From contig OY821519.1 in the NCBI GenBank assembly GCA_963682025.1, forward strand, positions 97,925,585 to 97,989,584: 64,000 nt of DNA, written 5' to 3'. The notes under the pieces are model-generated. The model ran no database searches, was not told the origin of the DNA, and saw only the letters and a program-made list of their open reading frames with translations. Both the position numbers and the translations under genes were made by a program. The stretch is from Cordilura impudica. Taxonomy: Eukaryota; Arthropoda; Insecta; Diptera; Scathophagidae. Numbering within the stretch: position 1 is the stretch's first letter; the number at the start of each line of letters is the position of its first letter. Positions 31,979-43,584 of the stretch are shown in pieces.

Positions 31979-32579
31979 CATTTTTTTATTTTGATGTTTT
32001 TTATAAATATTTTGTATTTGCACTTTATTTTGTCCAAAAAAATCTTTAACTTTGTTTAAATTTGTTTAATTTATGAAAATAAATTAAGACTAATATTTAT
32101 GTTTTTTGTTTTTTTTATCATATATGGGCAGTTCACAACAGGTGTTGTATGTTGTATTTTGTATTAAAATACACAATACAATCATTTGTTGTGAACAGTC
32201 AGTTGTATTTTCATAATGTAAAACGTTTTCTTTAGTAATTATCGACCCAACGAGGAAAGGTCGCTTCGTCACTTCTGTTAATTCGTACAAGAGAAAGCAC
32301 GTGTCGGTGTTTGCTTTTTGGTCATAAGATATACCCTGGAGTTTTAGTTACGTACCTCTTCCATTTTAATTTAGAATACAAAAAAAATTTTAAATGTTTT
32401 GGTTGAGACTGAAATACATTCTAAAAAAATAAACATTAATTTTTATATAAATAAACCTATCGTTATTTGCATTATTTGTCATTTTTTATTTTATAATTAT
32501 TTATGCTGTTAAAATTGTATGTATTTGTTTTTTCTTTTTCATAAAAACTGGCATTCACTTGGGACTGAGATGTTATAAT

Positions 32580-33184
32580 CAAGGTTCAGAAAATACACAC
32601 ATGAAACATACAACGTTCTGTTCAAAAGCAGCCAACACATATCTTTATTTTCATATCAATTATGTGCGTTTCTAAATTTTCTACGGTGCGCAACACAACC
32701 ATGACTGTGTTCGTTTTAATATTTCGTTATTTACACGAACATTTTTGTATATTGTACTTTTTGTTTCAATCATACATAAAGCACACATTTTTGAGTGTTG
32801 CTTTATTTGAAGTTCATGTTCTGGTACGTGGACCCAAAAAAAAAAAACAAAACATGTACAATACAATGGACTCGAACCTGTTTATTGTACATGTTCTGTT
32901 TAGTTTTTCAGTACACGTACCAGAACATGAACTTCAAATAAAGCAACACTCAAAAATGTGTGCTTTGTGTGTGATTGAAACAAAAAGTACGTGATACAAA
33001 AATGTTCGTGTAAATAACGAAATATTAAAACGAACACAGTCATGGTTGTGTTGGGCACCGAAGAAAATTTAAAAACAAACATAATTGATATGAAAATAAA
33101 AATATGTGTGTGTTGGTCTAAGTTATGTTTGTTTACATATATGTACGAGTTTTTTATTCAGTGTGTGTTTTTTTCTGAACTCTG
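32580..33184. mobile_element. palindromic hAT-type MITE, copy 1
   Basis: A 605-bp element that is almost entirely one inverted repeat. The halves mirror each other through CACAACCATGACTGTGTTCG, CGTTATTTACACGAACATTT and GAAGTTCATGTTCTGGTACG. The ends are CAAGGTTCAG and CTGAACTCTG. It is flanked by the 8-bp direct repeat GTTATAAT (32572-32579 and 33185-33192), as expected for hAT insertion. The 110- and 61-codon ORFs inside are by-products of the palindrome. Confidence 0.8.
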
Positions 33185-33325
33185 GTTATAATACAATATA
33201 CAACATTTACTAAACACAGCAAATGAAGTTGTATCGCTATTAATATGTGGCTAAACCATGGGACCGATCTTCTTGAAATTTTCACAGTGCGTAAGTTTTA
33301 ATCGGAAAAGTAAAATAAATTATAC

Positions 33326-33692
33326 CTATAATATTAATAGGCTAGGTGATTTCTTGTTACCGATGTTTTGTTCTACCGTTTTATCCCGATTTAGACCAAA
33401 CGTATATTATTTGAGAGGTATTTCTTTTTAGCCGATTTGCAGATTTGCAGATTTTTTAATTTTTTCGTTTATTTTAAGTAAATTGCATTTAAAATTGCTA
33501 CTAACAATTACATATAATTATGCATATGCTATGTGTGTGTTTATTAAATTTGTTAATGTGTTTGTTATTGGGTTTGTTATCTTCATTCACAATAATAATA
33601 AACCAAAAAAGTGTTGGTTTATGAATTGGCTAAGTTGAGAAATAAAATTGCCTAGAAATTGCACTCGAATTTCGAGCGCTGGAATCTGCTAG
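33326..33692 (+). mobile_element. non-autonomous Helitron, family A, copy 5
   Basis: Plus orientation. It starts near CTATAATATTAATAGGCTAG and ends GAATTTCGAGCGCTGGAATC then TGCTAG followed by T. Confidence 0.75.
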
Positions 33693-33709
33693 TTTCTTTT
33701 AATACTTAT

Positions 33710-34220
33710 ATGAAGTGGGGGTGGCACCTCCTATATATATAAATTTTTAACATCATATATCTGGAGGCCTATTCAAGAGTCCTAAGACTTTGTAGGAGTA
33801 CATAAGTTAGTAATGTGAGAAGTCGGGCTAAAAATGACCGGGATCAAACCAATGGGCGTGGCACCTCACATACATGGTAAATACATATCACCATATATCT
33901 ACAGTACTATGGTGGCCAGAATCTGTACGTCAATCGGTGGTTAATGTAAGTTGTCGTAAAAAAAATGGGCGGGATTGTGTTAGTGGGCGTGCCACCTCCT
34001 GTACAAAAAAAATATCTGGAGTACTATAAACCCGACAGTCTTGAAATTATGTGTGAGTTCTCGAATGATGAGTGTGAAAAGTTATGTGAAAAATGGGCAG
34101 GATCAAAGCAGTGTGCATGGCACCTTCCATACATGGTAAATACATATCATCATACTTAACACCAAAAATCAACACTAGAAATAAGTTATATGGCAAAACA
34201 ATGTTTGCCAGGTTAGGTAG
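33710..34220 (+). repeat. minisatellite-like repeat related to 59770-60840
   Basis: Units of about 125 bp contain GTGGGCGTGGCACCTCC-type and ACATATCATCATATATCTAG-type blocks. The end GGCAAAACAATGTTTGCCAGG corresponds to the end of the array at 60890-60918. It is an older, shorter copy of that repeat. Confidence 0.6.
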
Positions 34221-34377
34221 TACCCTCTTATATTACCGAATCAAATTTATTGGCGACGAAATTTTATGGTGCTTTTTAGTTGATTACCAAGAACTATGTA
34301 CACACGATTTTAAAGCACTCGTGCTTAGTTTTCTAAAGTCAATAAAATTTTTATAAATCTTCCTAGTTGTTTATAAT

Positions 34378-34973
34378 CAGAGTTCAGAAAAAAACACACA
34401 CTGAATAAAAAACTCGTACATATATGTAAACATTCATAACTTAGACCAACACACACATATTTTTATTTTCATACCAATTATGTTTGTTTTTAAATTTTCT
34501 TCGGTGCCCAACACAACCATGAATGTGTTCGTTTTAATATTTCGTTATTTACACGAACATTTTTGTATCACATACTTTTTGTTTCAATCACACATAAAGC
34601 ACACATTTTTTAGTGTTGCTTTATTTGAAGTTCATGTTCTGGTACGTGTATTGAAAAAAACACAGAACATGTACAATAAACAGTTTCGAGTTCAGTTATA
34701 TTTGAAGTCGTGTTGTGGCTCGTGTAGTGGGAAAAAACAGAACATGTACAATAAACAGGTTCGAGTTCAGTTATATTTTAAACACGACTTAAAAAGTATG
34801 TGATACAAAAATGTTCGTGTAAATAACGAAATATTAAAACGAACACATTCATGGTTGTGTTGGGCACCGTAGAAAATTTAGAAACGCACATAATTGATAT
34901 AAAAATAAAGATATGTGTTGGCTGCTTTTGAACAGAACATTGTGTGTTTCATGTGTGTATTTTCTGAACCTTG
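34378..34973. mobile_element. palindromic hAT-type MITE, copy 2
   Basis: A 596-bp relative of the element at 32580, inserted in the opposite orientation. Ends are CAGAGTTCAG and CTGAACCTTG. The 8-bp target duplication TTTATAAT lies at 34370-34377 and 34974-34981. The 107-codon ORF at 34480-34803 is not a gene. Confidence 0.8.
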
Positions 34974-35562
34974 TTTATAATACGACACTTTAATTTTACC
35001 GCAACACGATTCGCATATTTGTACTGACGAAAGACGAAACCTAACTAACAAAACCGAAGTTGTTTTTATATAATTTATACACAAATATCAAATATTGCGG
35101 CTAACTAATAATGACTCGCTTTAAACATTTTATGGCAGTCATAAATATCGATCGTTAAAAATATTTTTGGTAAAAAATAATCAAACAACAAGTTTATTTA
35201 AATTTTATATACTATCACTGCTCTCCTTTAATTGTTTCTATAATTATTCCTGCTACAAATTTTGTTGTTTTTCTTAAATAGGATATTTACGAAAAATATT
35301 ATTAAATGTTCATAATCCTTTAATTTCACATTGGGTATTCTAAAGTATTTCTATTTTGCCTCTCATGAAGGGATTTTAATAGTTTATCTACTCCAATATA
35401 GAAAACTAATGCAATTTTTCAAGGGGAATTGATTTATAAAAAATATCTTTGTTTTTACAAAAAAAAAAAAGAAAACAATAAGTAAGAAATAAATACTGTT
35501 GAAAAAACAATTACTTTAAACTTAAACGATTTTAATTAAGTGTTGGCAAAATGGTTCCCGAA

Positions 35563-37532
35563 CAGTGTTGCCATTTTAGCATTTTGGTTGCTAGATTTGG
35601 CAACTTTTTTTTGTCGTTTAGCATCCAAAATTTATGAAAAGATGCTAGATGCTAACTTAACACCTTTTATTAATAAAAAGTTGTTTTTAGCATCTTTTTT
35701 TTTGATTTTTTTCATTATTTTTGAATATACAATTTTAATTTTAATGATATTGATATGTTTTAATTTCTCAAAGTGTAATGATAATTTTGGGTACTACTCT
35801 TTTTACCACTCTGCTCGTTTGTTTCAACAAATATAACAAAACATTTTGAAATAGAAGAATGTAAACACCAACAACAGTTTTTAATGAATTAAAAAGTCGA
35901 TTGCCAAAAAATATTATTTTATTAAAAATATGCGAAAATTTTCAATACAAAACGCATTAAACCGGGTAAAAGAACCGATAACCAATATATTAGAAGTGTT
36001 AAAATTTAGATCATCTGAAACAGAAAAAATTCAAATCCAATAGAGTCATATCACAGAACAATATTGGGATACAACACTGAATACAACCTCTTTATGGATT
36101 GAAGTTAACAAAAATTCTATTGGCGAAAATCCACTTAAAGAGTTCTGTGGTTTTCTGGAATAACCACGTATGTCCATTTTTGTCAGCTTTGAGTTAATGA
36201 TGCCAAATATATTAATTTTTAACGCTCTTTACATGTGTTCAATTTTTTTTTGTTTTTAGTTATGACCATTTCTGAGTTTTTTCTTTAAATAATGACGCAA
36301 CTAAAATGTTTATTAAACTAATTTGCAGCCCTAACGACGTATGTCAACCTACGTTTGATCGCTGACAAATTATTTTCTCAGAAAACGACACATAGCGACA
36401 TACGTTGTTACTAACGAAAAAAAATGCAAACTAATTTTGGATTAGTTTTCAGTGGATAACCACTTATAAAAACTTGTGTGTTTATTTCTCTTATTTTTTA
36501 TCACTATTATTCTTGATACGTCGTTATATTCTCATACTAATTCCCGTTAACTTTTTGTTGACGAACAAAAAAATTCACTTTTCAAGCAACAACAACTTAT
36601 GTCTACATGGTGGTAGTTTTCTTTTTCAAAGAAAATGACGTTTGTCGACATAAGTTGTTTTATTTGCACACACTTTAAGTGTAATTTGCACATTGTTTTT
36701 CGTCCTTCTCTAGGATGTATTCCTCTGAAGATTTTTGACTCAAAATTTTATATAAAGTATTTATTGCCCATATCTGCAGGCCTGTTAAATAAAATGTTCT
36801 AAAAACTTTATATCGAGCCCATAATTTCAAATATAACATTTTTTGGCTCCCCTGAACATTTTGATTTTATGACATACGCGGTTATTCTAGAAAACCACAG
36901 AGTATCAATATTTATATTATCTTTATTAATTTTGTCTTTCTCAAAAGCCGAAGTTGAACGTTTGTTTAGTTTAATGGATTTAGTTAAAAGCAAACTTTTA
37001 ACAGAGTAAAATCCGAGTTGTTATATTCTGTAATACGTATAAAAGAAGGTATGAAATTGAAAAATGGGTGCTGTTACACTTACAATATACCGAGCGATGT
37101 CGTTGATAAAAGTCGATCGTCAGAAAAATATCAGAGCCAAGAAGAACATGAAGATGAAGACATCACAGAAACATTAGATTCCATAAACCAATTATAGTAA
37201 TGTAGTCATATCTTTTGATAATGTTATTGAAATTAAAAAAAAAAATTCCTCTAAAATTAAAAATATTTAAATTAAAATTAAAAAAAACTCAACTTGATGT
37301 TAAAAAATGAAATCCAAAATAATTTTAATTAAAATTTAAAAAATATAAATCGAAACTTATATTTTATATCAATTTTTCGATTTAAAAACTAAAGAATTTG
37401 TTAATAGGTATTTAATTTTTCAATATAAAGGTAATGAAATTTGAAAAAAAAAATTAGCATATTTTTTTTTTGACATTTTAGCATTTTTTCTGCAATTTAG
37501 CATCTTTACAATTTCAAGTTATGGCAACACTG
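35563..37532 (+). mobile_element. internally deleted hAT transposon
   Basis: Termini CAGTGTTGCCATTTTAGCAT and ...TTATGGCAACACTG are inverted repeats. They are flanked by an 8-bp duplication with one mismatch (TTCCCGAA at 35555-35562, TTCCCGTA at 37533-37540). Inside, only the C-terminal hAT dimerisation region is recognisable: TSLWIEVNKNSIGENPLKE before and RVSIFILSLLILSFSKAEVE, then RLFSLMDLVKSKL, after a nested element at 36144-36901. The zinc finger and catalytic domains are missing, so it is a dead, non-autonomous copy. Confidence 0.8.
36144..36901 (-). mobile_element. 0.77-kb TIR element (TCTGTGGTTTTCTRGAATAA), copy 1
   Basis: Ends TCTGTGGTTTTCTGGAATAA and its complement TTATTCTAGAAAACCACAGA form TIRs of about 32 bp that include CGTATGTC. 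The interior has two large imperfect hairpins (GACATACGTTGTTA-type and ACAACTTATGTCTAC-type sequence) that repeat the CGTATGTC/GACATA motif. There is no coding region. It interrupts the hAT C-terminal region and is opposite in orientation to copies 2 and 3. The apparent flanking dinucleotide here is GT rather than TA. Confidence 0.75.
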
Positions 37533-38419
37533 TTCCCGTACCCAAGATTGGTTATAATATTGAGGTTAAGGTTAAGACACAGTTGGAGGGTATCAAAGAT
37601 TCGACACAGACGAATTTAAATTTCAAGTTTTATTGTTTATTTTTTCCATTTTTTTTTTTAATTTCTAGGAACAAAAACATTGTATACCGCTACATAAATA
37701 TTATTAGATTCGACACATTACAACATGTTTTTGCTAATACCTTCCGGTAATAAATCATTTTATAAAGAATACAACTTCATATAAAGGCCACTACGAACCA
37801 AGAATTTCATATGTACATACATATATAATTTATATAAAATCAACAGAAAAGTTTCTATAAAAATATGCCCTCTGCTCCCTAATGGCACTCCTCAAAAAGC
37901 AATAAACTTTATGCAAACAAAGTGTTATAACTTTATTAGGATTACATGTCAAATATAAGGAAACTTCAGAAATACAATATATAACATATAAATTTTGCAA
38001 CTATAAGAAAAACTTTGTAAACATTTAGGTCAGGATTTACAGGGATAGGTTGGTGTTTCAAACAAAAACAGACACTTCCCTTATATCAAATAAATTGATT
38101 CATGTTCTGGTATATAAATATTACACAGCTGTTTTGAAACAAAATTTAAAAGTCATACATATATGTGGACATACGAGTGCATATGGATTTGTATGACGAC
38201 AATATGTGCTCATTGTTTTAATAATAATAATAATCGGATAAGTTAAAAAAAAAAACAATTTGTGGTAATTTAAACCCCAAAACAATAAATGAAAATATCA
38301 TTATTGCAAAAACTCGTTAGTTGTGTGGTTTTTAACCCTGTAATGCAACAATAGTTTTTCTTAAATTTTTTAAAAAATTTTCCATTTAATATATATATTT
38401 TCAGCCTTTAATAGCCTGT

Positions 38420-38785
38420 TTATACCCTATACCACTATGTGGTTTGGATATAATGACTTTGTGCTGCTGTTTGATCGGAGATCCAACTTTTTAGATGTAG
38501 AAAATAAGCATACACCAAATTCAAGTGACATTGTTATAAATCTGTTGCTTATTCATAACAAATGCTATTTTTATATGGATACTAGACCGACACATGGACT
38601 GATCATGACCATATTTGCAAAGTAATTAATTTTTTGAAAAATATAAACAAACTAAATTTCAGAAGAATCTGTGCAATATTTTTTGTTTCAATAGACTTAA
38701 GTGAAGATCGGGGCTATGACTAAAAATGGTCCTACAAGGTTTGATTTTGGACCAATGATTAATGAATGTGATTAACACACACATT
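38420..38785 (+). repeat. mini-me-like repeat, family B, partial plus copy
   Basis: TATACCCTATACCACTATGTGG core followed by family B blocks (ATATGGATACTAGACC, GGACTGATCATGACCATATT, AGACTTAAGTGAAGATCGGGG). It ends where the LINE fragment begins. Confidence 0.5.
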
Positions 38786-39721
38786 GTAAGCAATTAATAG
38801 ATGTTCTAACCACAGCAGCATTACAGTGTACAACAGAGACTGAAACTACTTCTAATATACGAAGAAAGATGACACCATGGATTACTACCAACTTCATATC
38901 GGAAAAATAAAAATGAAAATTCTGTATCAGAGCGTCTGAAAAGAATCAGTAAGGTCATTAAAACAAGTAATAGACATCTAATGAATGACTACTACGTCAA
39001 AAATTTGGAACAGGTAGGGGGCGATATAAAAAAAACATGGAGATTTCTTAATACAGAGCATGGTAGAAATCATCAAATCACAAAGGATATTTTTTCGCAA
39101 GATGGTAATCTTTTTAAAACCGAAAATGATAAAGTAGAGCGATTTAACTTATTTTTTTGTAATTCAATTGAAGATATGCGAAGTAACATGCAATGTCTTC
39201 CAGGGGATAACATAAATGGCTTAAGAACAAGATTTGATCTTAAAAAGGTAAATATTGAATGCGTGTTAGACATTTTGAATAAAATATCTCCAAACAAAAG
39301 TGCAACGTACGATAAAATATCACCTAAAATGCTTCTGTGTAGGAAAATTAAGGTGGCAGAAATAATATCGGTTTTATTTGGCAAAATGGTTGACTGTGGT
39401 GAATATCCTAATGATTTGAAGATACACAAGGTTGTTCCAATACCTAAAGAGATTAGTTCGGATAGAGTTCAGTTGTTCCGTTCCATTTCTGTGTTGTCGG
39501 TTGTTGACAAAGTTCTTGAGAGAATTGTGTTTAACTAATTTTCTGAATATTTGAACAGTAACAAGATATTGTTTGAACGCCAATTTGGCTTTTGCAGAGG
39601 TTCTGGGGTTGAAGAAGCAGTTGTGAACGTTGTTGATCATATTTGTGGAGGTTTTGATGCTGGTAGCACTGGTGTTGCGGGAGTGTTTTATGATTTGTCG
39701 AAAGCTTTTGATCTCGTTGAC
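38785..39721 (+). pseudogene. LINE reverse-transcriptase fragment (Jockey/I-type)
   Basis: A frame of about 310 codons, with one stop (39536-39538) and an earlier frame change near 38910. It reads the linker and first part of a non-LTR reverse transcriptase. KNLEQVGGDIKKTWRFLN is followed by FDLKKVNIECVLDILNKI and SPNKSATYDKISPKML. Then VVPIPKE leads to ISVLSVVDKVLERIVFN. ERQFGFCRGSGVEEAVVNVV and VAGVFYDLSKAFDLVD (the first catalytic Asp motif, F-x-D-L-x-K-A-F-D) close it. It stops at 39721 where a family B repeat is inserted, so the FADD motif is absent. The 5' endonuclease domain is absent too. Confidence 0.8.
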
Positions 39722-40438
39722 CAAAAATATTTGACCTAGACCCATCTTTAATTATATCGATCGAATCAGAATCACTTTCTGAATTGATTTAGCAATGTCC
39801 GTCCGTCCGTCCGTCTGTGTGTCCATGTAAACCTTGTAATCAAACTGCAGGTCGCAAATATGAATATAATTTGATGAAATTTGGTACATAAGCTTTTATC
39901 GGCCATGGGATGAACGCTGTTGAAATTGGTGAGAATCGGTCCATGTTCAGACCTAGCCCCATACAAATTACCCCTATGAAATCGACATAAATTAATTGCC
40001 ATAAGATCCAAATTGTCATATAGATCTTACTCCAATTGGGTTTTGTATGCGTTCATTACGTCCATTAATGAATAGTCCAAAAATGATCCCTTTGGCCCCA
40101 TATAGAGCTGCTTCCCGATCTTCACTTAAATCTATTAAAAAACAAAAATATTGCACTGATTCTTCTCAGATTTTGTTTGTATATATTTTCGCAAAATACA
40201 AGAGACTTTACCAAACATGATCAGGATCGGTCCATTTTTGGACCTAGTTCCCATATAGATATAGCATCCGATATGAACTTTTTCATATCTGCAGCCAAAA
40301 AAATTAATAAAAATCCCACTCAAATTTAGTTTTTGCCTATTTTCTATGTCCAGTTAGTTGGGCCTAAGAGATAGGGTCTCTGAACGCATGGTATAGGGTA
40401 TCGTATAGTCGGTCTAGACCGACTATATTTTCTTACTT
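39722..40438 (-). repeat. mini-me-like repeat, family B, near-complete minus copy
   Basis: Plus reading starts CCAAAAATATTTGACCTAGACCC and has the (GTCC)n tract at about 39797-39815. It ends GGTCTAGACCGACTATATTTTC then TTACTTGTTT and a poly-T run. It truncates the LINE fragment. Confidence 0.75.
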
Positions 40439-40738
40439 GTTTTTTTTTTTTTTTTTTTTGTTTGCTAAAAAAGATAATGTATTATTCACGAGTTTTTTAT
40501 AACATTAATTTCTGAACAACTTGTATTCCATGAGCTTGTTTATGGAAAACATTAACCTGGTTCTCTAGGCATTTTGGCATCAAAATTTAAAAATTACATT
40601 TTGTGCCAAAGAATTATTATTTTTAAGTAGAAATCACGAAATTTTAGTGAGAAAAATCAAAAAAGTTACATAAAAATTATTTTAAAAAAAGAGTAAGAGT
40701 CTTAAATTCGGCTGTGCCGAATCTTAAATTTAATATTG

Positions 40739-41115
40739 CTAGCATATTCCAGCCCTCGATATTCGAGCGCAAATTCTAGGAAATTTTATTTTACCATTAA
40801 ATAAAGACCCTAAAAGTATGCTAATCAATTATAGCCAATTCACAAATCAACACAAAAACAAACCCATTTTTATTACAAACACATTAACAAATTTAATAAA
40901 CACACACATACCATATGTGTAATTTTTTGCATGTGTTAGTAGCAACTTTAAATGCAATTTACTCAAAGTAAAGGAAAAAATTTAAAAATTTTTAAGTCTG
41001 GTGAACAGCTAAAAAGAAATACCTTTCAAATAATATATGTTTGGTCGAAATCGGGATAAAATGGTAGAACAAAACATCAGTCACAAGAAATCTCTTAGCC
41101 TATTAATATTTTAGA
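40739..41115 (-). mobile_element. non-autonomous Helitron, family A, copy 6
   Basis: CTAGCATATTCCAGCC, CTCGATATTCGAG hairpin, family A body, TATTAATATTTTAGA end. Confidence 0.72.
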
Positions 41116-41504
41116 TATCCAATTTGGGTAAGGTTACCATTTAAATATAGGTAGTTAGCCTTGAAGTTCTAATAGCACTTAAATTTAGTTAATTGTTTTT
41201 CCTTTTTGACCAGAGTTTATTACAATTTCTTAATTTGTACTCTTTTTTATAAAGACAGTAATGATTTTTTCATAGAAATAATTAACTTCTATCTAAAAAA
41301 TTGCATTATTTTTCTATTATTAGAGTAGGCTTTCATTGCTGGGTCATACGTAAACGAGAAAATAAATTAAAAAAAACAGACATTCGTCTACGACAATTTT
41401 AAATTGATTGAGCCATTAAAGACTTCAGAAAAAACGAAAGATTTTATTCAATTTTTATTTTATAATTATTAGCAGTATTCAAAGTTTCAATGCTTTTATT
41501 TAAA

Positions 41505-41871
41505 CTAGCAGATTCCAGCGCTCGAAATTCGAGTGCAATTTATAGGCAACTTTATTTCTAATTTTAGCCAATTCACAAACCAATAATTTTTTTGTTTATT
41601 ATTATTGTGAATGAAAATAACAAACTCATTAACAAACTGATTAACAAATGTAATAAACACACACATAGCATATGTATACTTTATGCATGTGTTAGTAGCA
41701 ACTTTAAATGCAATTTACTCAAAATAAAGGAAAAAATTTTAAAACCTGTAAATCTGGTGAACAAGTAAAAAGAAGTAACTTTCAAATAATGTATGCTTGG
41801 TCAAAATCGAGATAAAACGGTAGAACAAAACATCGGTAACAAGAAATCGCCTAGACTATTAATATTATAGA
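41505..41871 (-). mobile_element. non-autonomous Helitron, family A, copy 7
   Basis: CTAGCAGATTCCAGCG, CTCGAAATTCGAG hairpin, family A body, TATTAATATTATAGA end. Confidence 0.77.
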
Positions 41872-42049
41872 TACATTTTCTCAACTCTTCTAACTTTTTC
41901 TTACTTATATATAAAAATGAAAATTTGACGAAGACGGTTAATTCGGCAAGTAAATATTAGAAGATCTTATCCACCTACTTCGGCAGCAGCTCAAGTACTA
42001 AAGAAATAGTGGACGGCGGCGATGAGCCGGCTTAAAAGCTGCACGACTT

Positions 42050-42470
42050 GAACTTCTGTATAGACACGTGGACTATCACCATACATACATACTCATGAAG
42101 CCAATGCTACAAACACAACGACCGCAACAACAACCACCATTACAGCTAACAAGAACAACATAGAAAAATCATATTTTTGCAAGAATTTTTTCATTGAAAT
42201 CTCGGGTCCTATTGAACCGATTTTGATTATTTTAACTATCAACCTGCTCAGAGTATCTACGAAACATCTTCACTAAAAGTAAGCAACTCAGCTGACCTAT
42301 TGATGGCGTGATCTAGATTTCAATAGACGGACAGACGGACATCGCTATATCAACCCCACTTGTTATAAGATCAAAAATATATATATTTTATGGGATCCAA
42401 ATTTTTTTCTTCTTATTAGAAACAGAATGATAAACTTATATATACCCTCTGCACATTGGTGTATTTATTT
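42050..42470 (-). repeat. mini-me-like repeat, family I, copy 4
   Basis: Parallels 4865-5320: a CAACAAC-rich block, CTATTGAACCGATTTTGATT, AGACGGACAGACGGACATCG microsatellite, and TACCCTCTGCACATTGGTGT core. Confidence 0.6.
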
Positions 42471-42749
42471 TTGCTGAAACTTAGAAAAAGGGTTTATTTT
42501 TTTCGGGTAAAAACACAAAATTTTTGACTTCAATTGCAGACATTGGGCGAAAACATTTCGCATTCGTTTTAATATCAAGATTACTTGTTTGATCTTTTCT
42601 TAATAGATTTTGTCAAGCAATGGACAGCTTGAGACATTAATTTATGCAACACTTTCCTTGGCTTCGGTTTCACTGTATAAAATTGACTTTGCGTGAATTT
42701 AGGCGAATATGACGATTCGCGTATAAATTTAATCTATTCATGAACAACA

Positions 42750-43227
42750 TTCGGACATATTTATTTATTTATTTCCATCACCTTTTCCATTTTATTATAT
42801 CGCACAACGGTTGGTGAATTCTCGTTAGCTGTTGATGCCGTTGTTGATGCCATATTAATAAACTTATTATCATTGCATATTTTGTCCATTCCTTGACTGC
42901 CACGACTGCTAAATTTCGGTGCTAATTTGTATATCAGAAGGTATGGGTTAAGAACAGTTCTAACCGAATATAATAAAGCCTTGTGTTCGATGTGTACTCA
43001 TTGTCAAAATGTGTCGTATGATTCACTAATCGAGGAACCGAGTTATTTTGTGATTGGCTGAGATGAACCCAAATTTGATTAATTTTCCTCACGACGATAG
43101 TCGTTGCCTTAACTGAGCTATAATCACTGCCGTCAGCAGAAAAATTGCCATTATCTTCGCTTTCCCAACACGCAAACGAACTGATAAACTTGGAAAGCTT
43201 TTCTTCTATTCGAAAAATCCTCAACAA
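42750..43227 (-). other. unrecognised ORF region
   Basis: A minus-strand ORF of 97 codons (42934-43227) begins MLRIFRIEEKLSKFISSFAC. In another minus frame downstream, about 42920-42760 reads GSQGMDKICNDNKFINMAST and then NENSPTVVRYNKMEKVMEI. The composition looks more protein-like than the surrounding intron, but I recognise no family and see no splice logic linking the pieces. It may be a decayed retroelement or gene fragment. Confidence 0.25.
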
Positions 43228-43584
43228 AAACGTTCTTAATTCAAGAAGTCCATCAATAGAGTTATATATTTCAGGACCAGAGAAAGGTTAAAAAGATATT
43301 TAATTTAAGTCAAGACTTTACATAGATAGACTCACAAAATATGATAAAAGTCCAGACTCCGAGTCTGAACTTCATCACATCAGGTATTGGCGAAATCTTA
43401 ATCTAAAAATTTAAAAAACGAATGAATTTTTTGCGCAAAACTCTTCCTCTCGAATACACTTTTTGGATTGTTTTTTCATATATTTTCGTCATTTTCGGAC
43501 TGTTAAAATAACTTATTTCTCCCAATTCACGCAAGATTGGCGAGCAAAAGAAATGGATAATTTGACAGCTGACAGCTCAGAGTT

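Noticed and set aside
32662..32994. 110-codon ORF, and a matching one at 34480-34803
   Set aside because: Both are inside the palindromic MITEs; the similarity reflects the repeat, not a protein family.
33185..34377. Composite transposon between the two palindromic MITEs
   Set aside because: Each MITE has its own 8-bp duplication, so independent insertions explain the arrangement.
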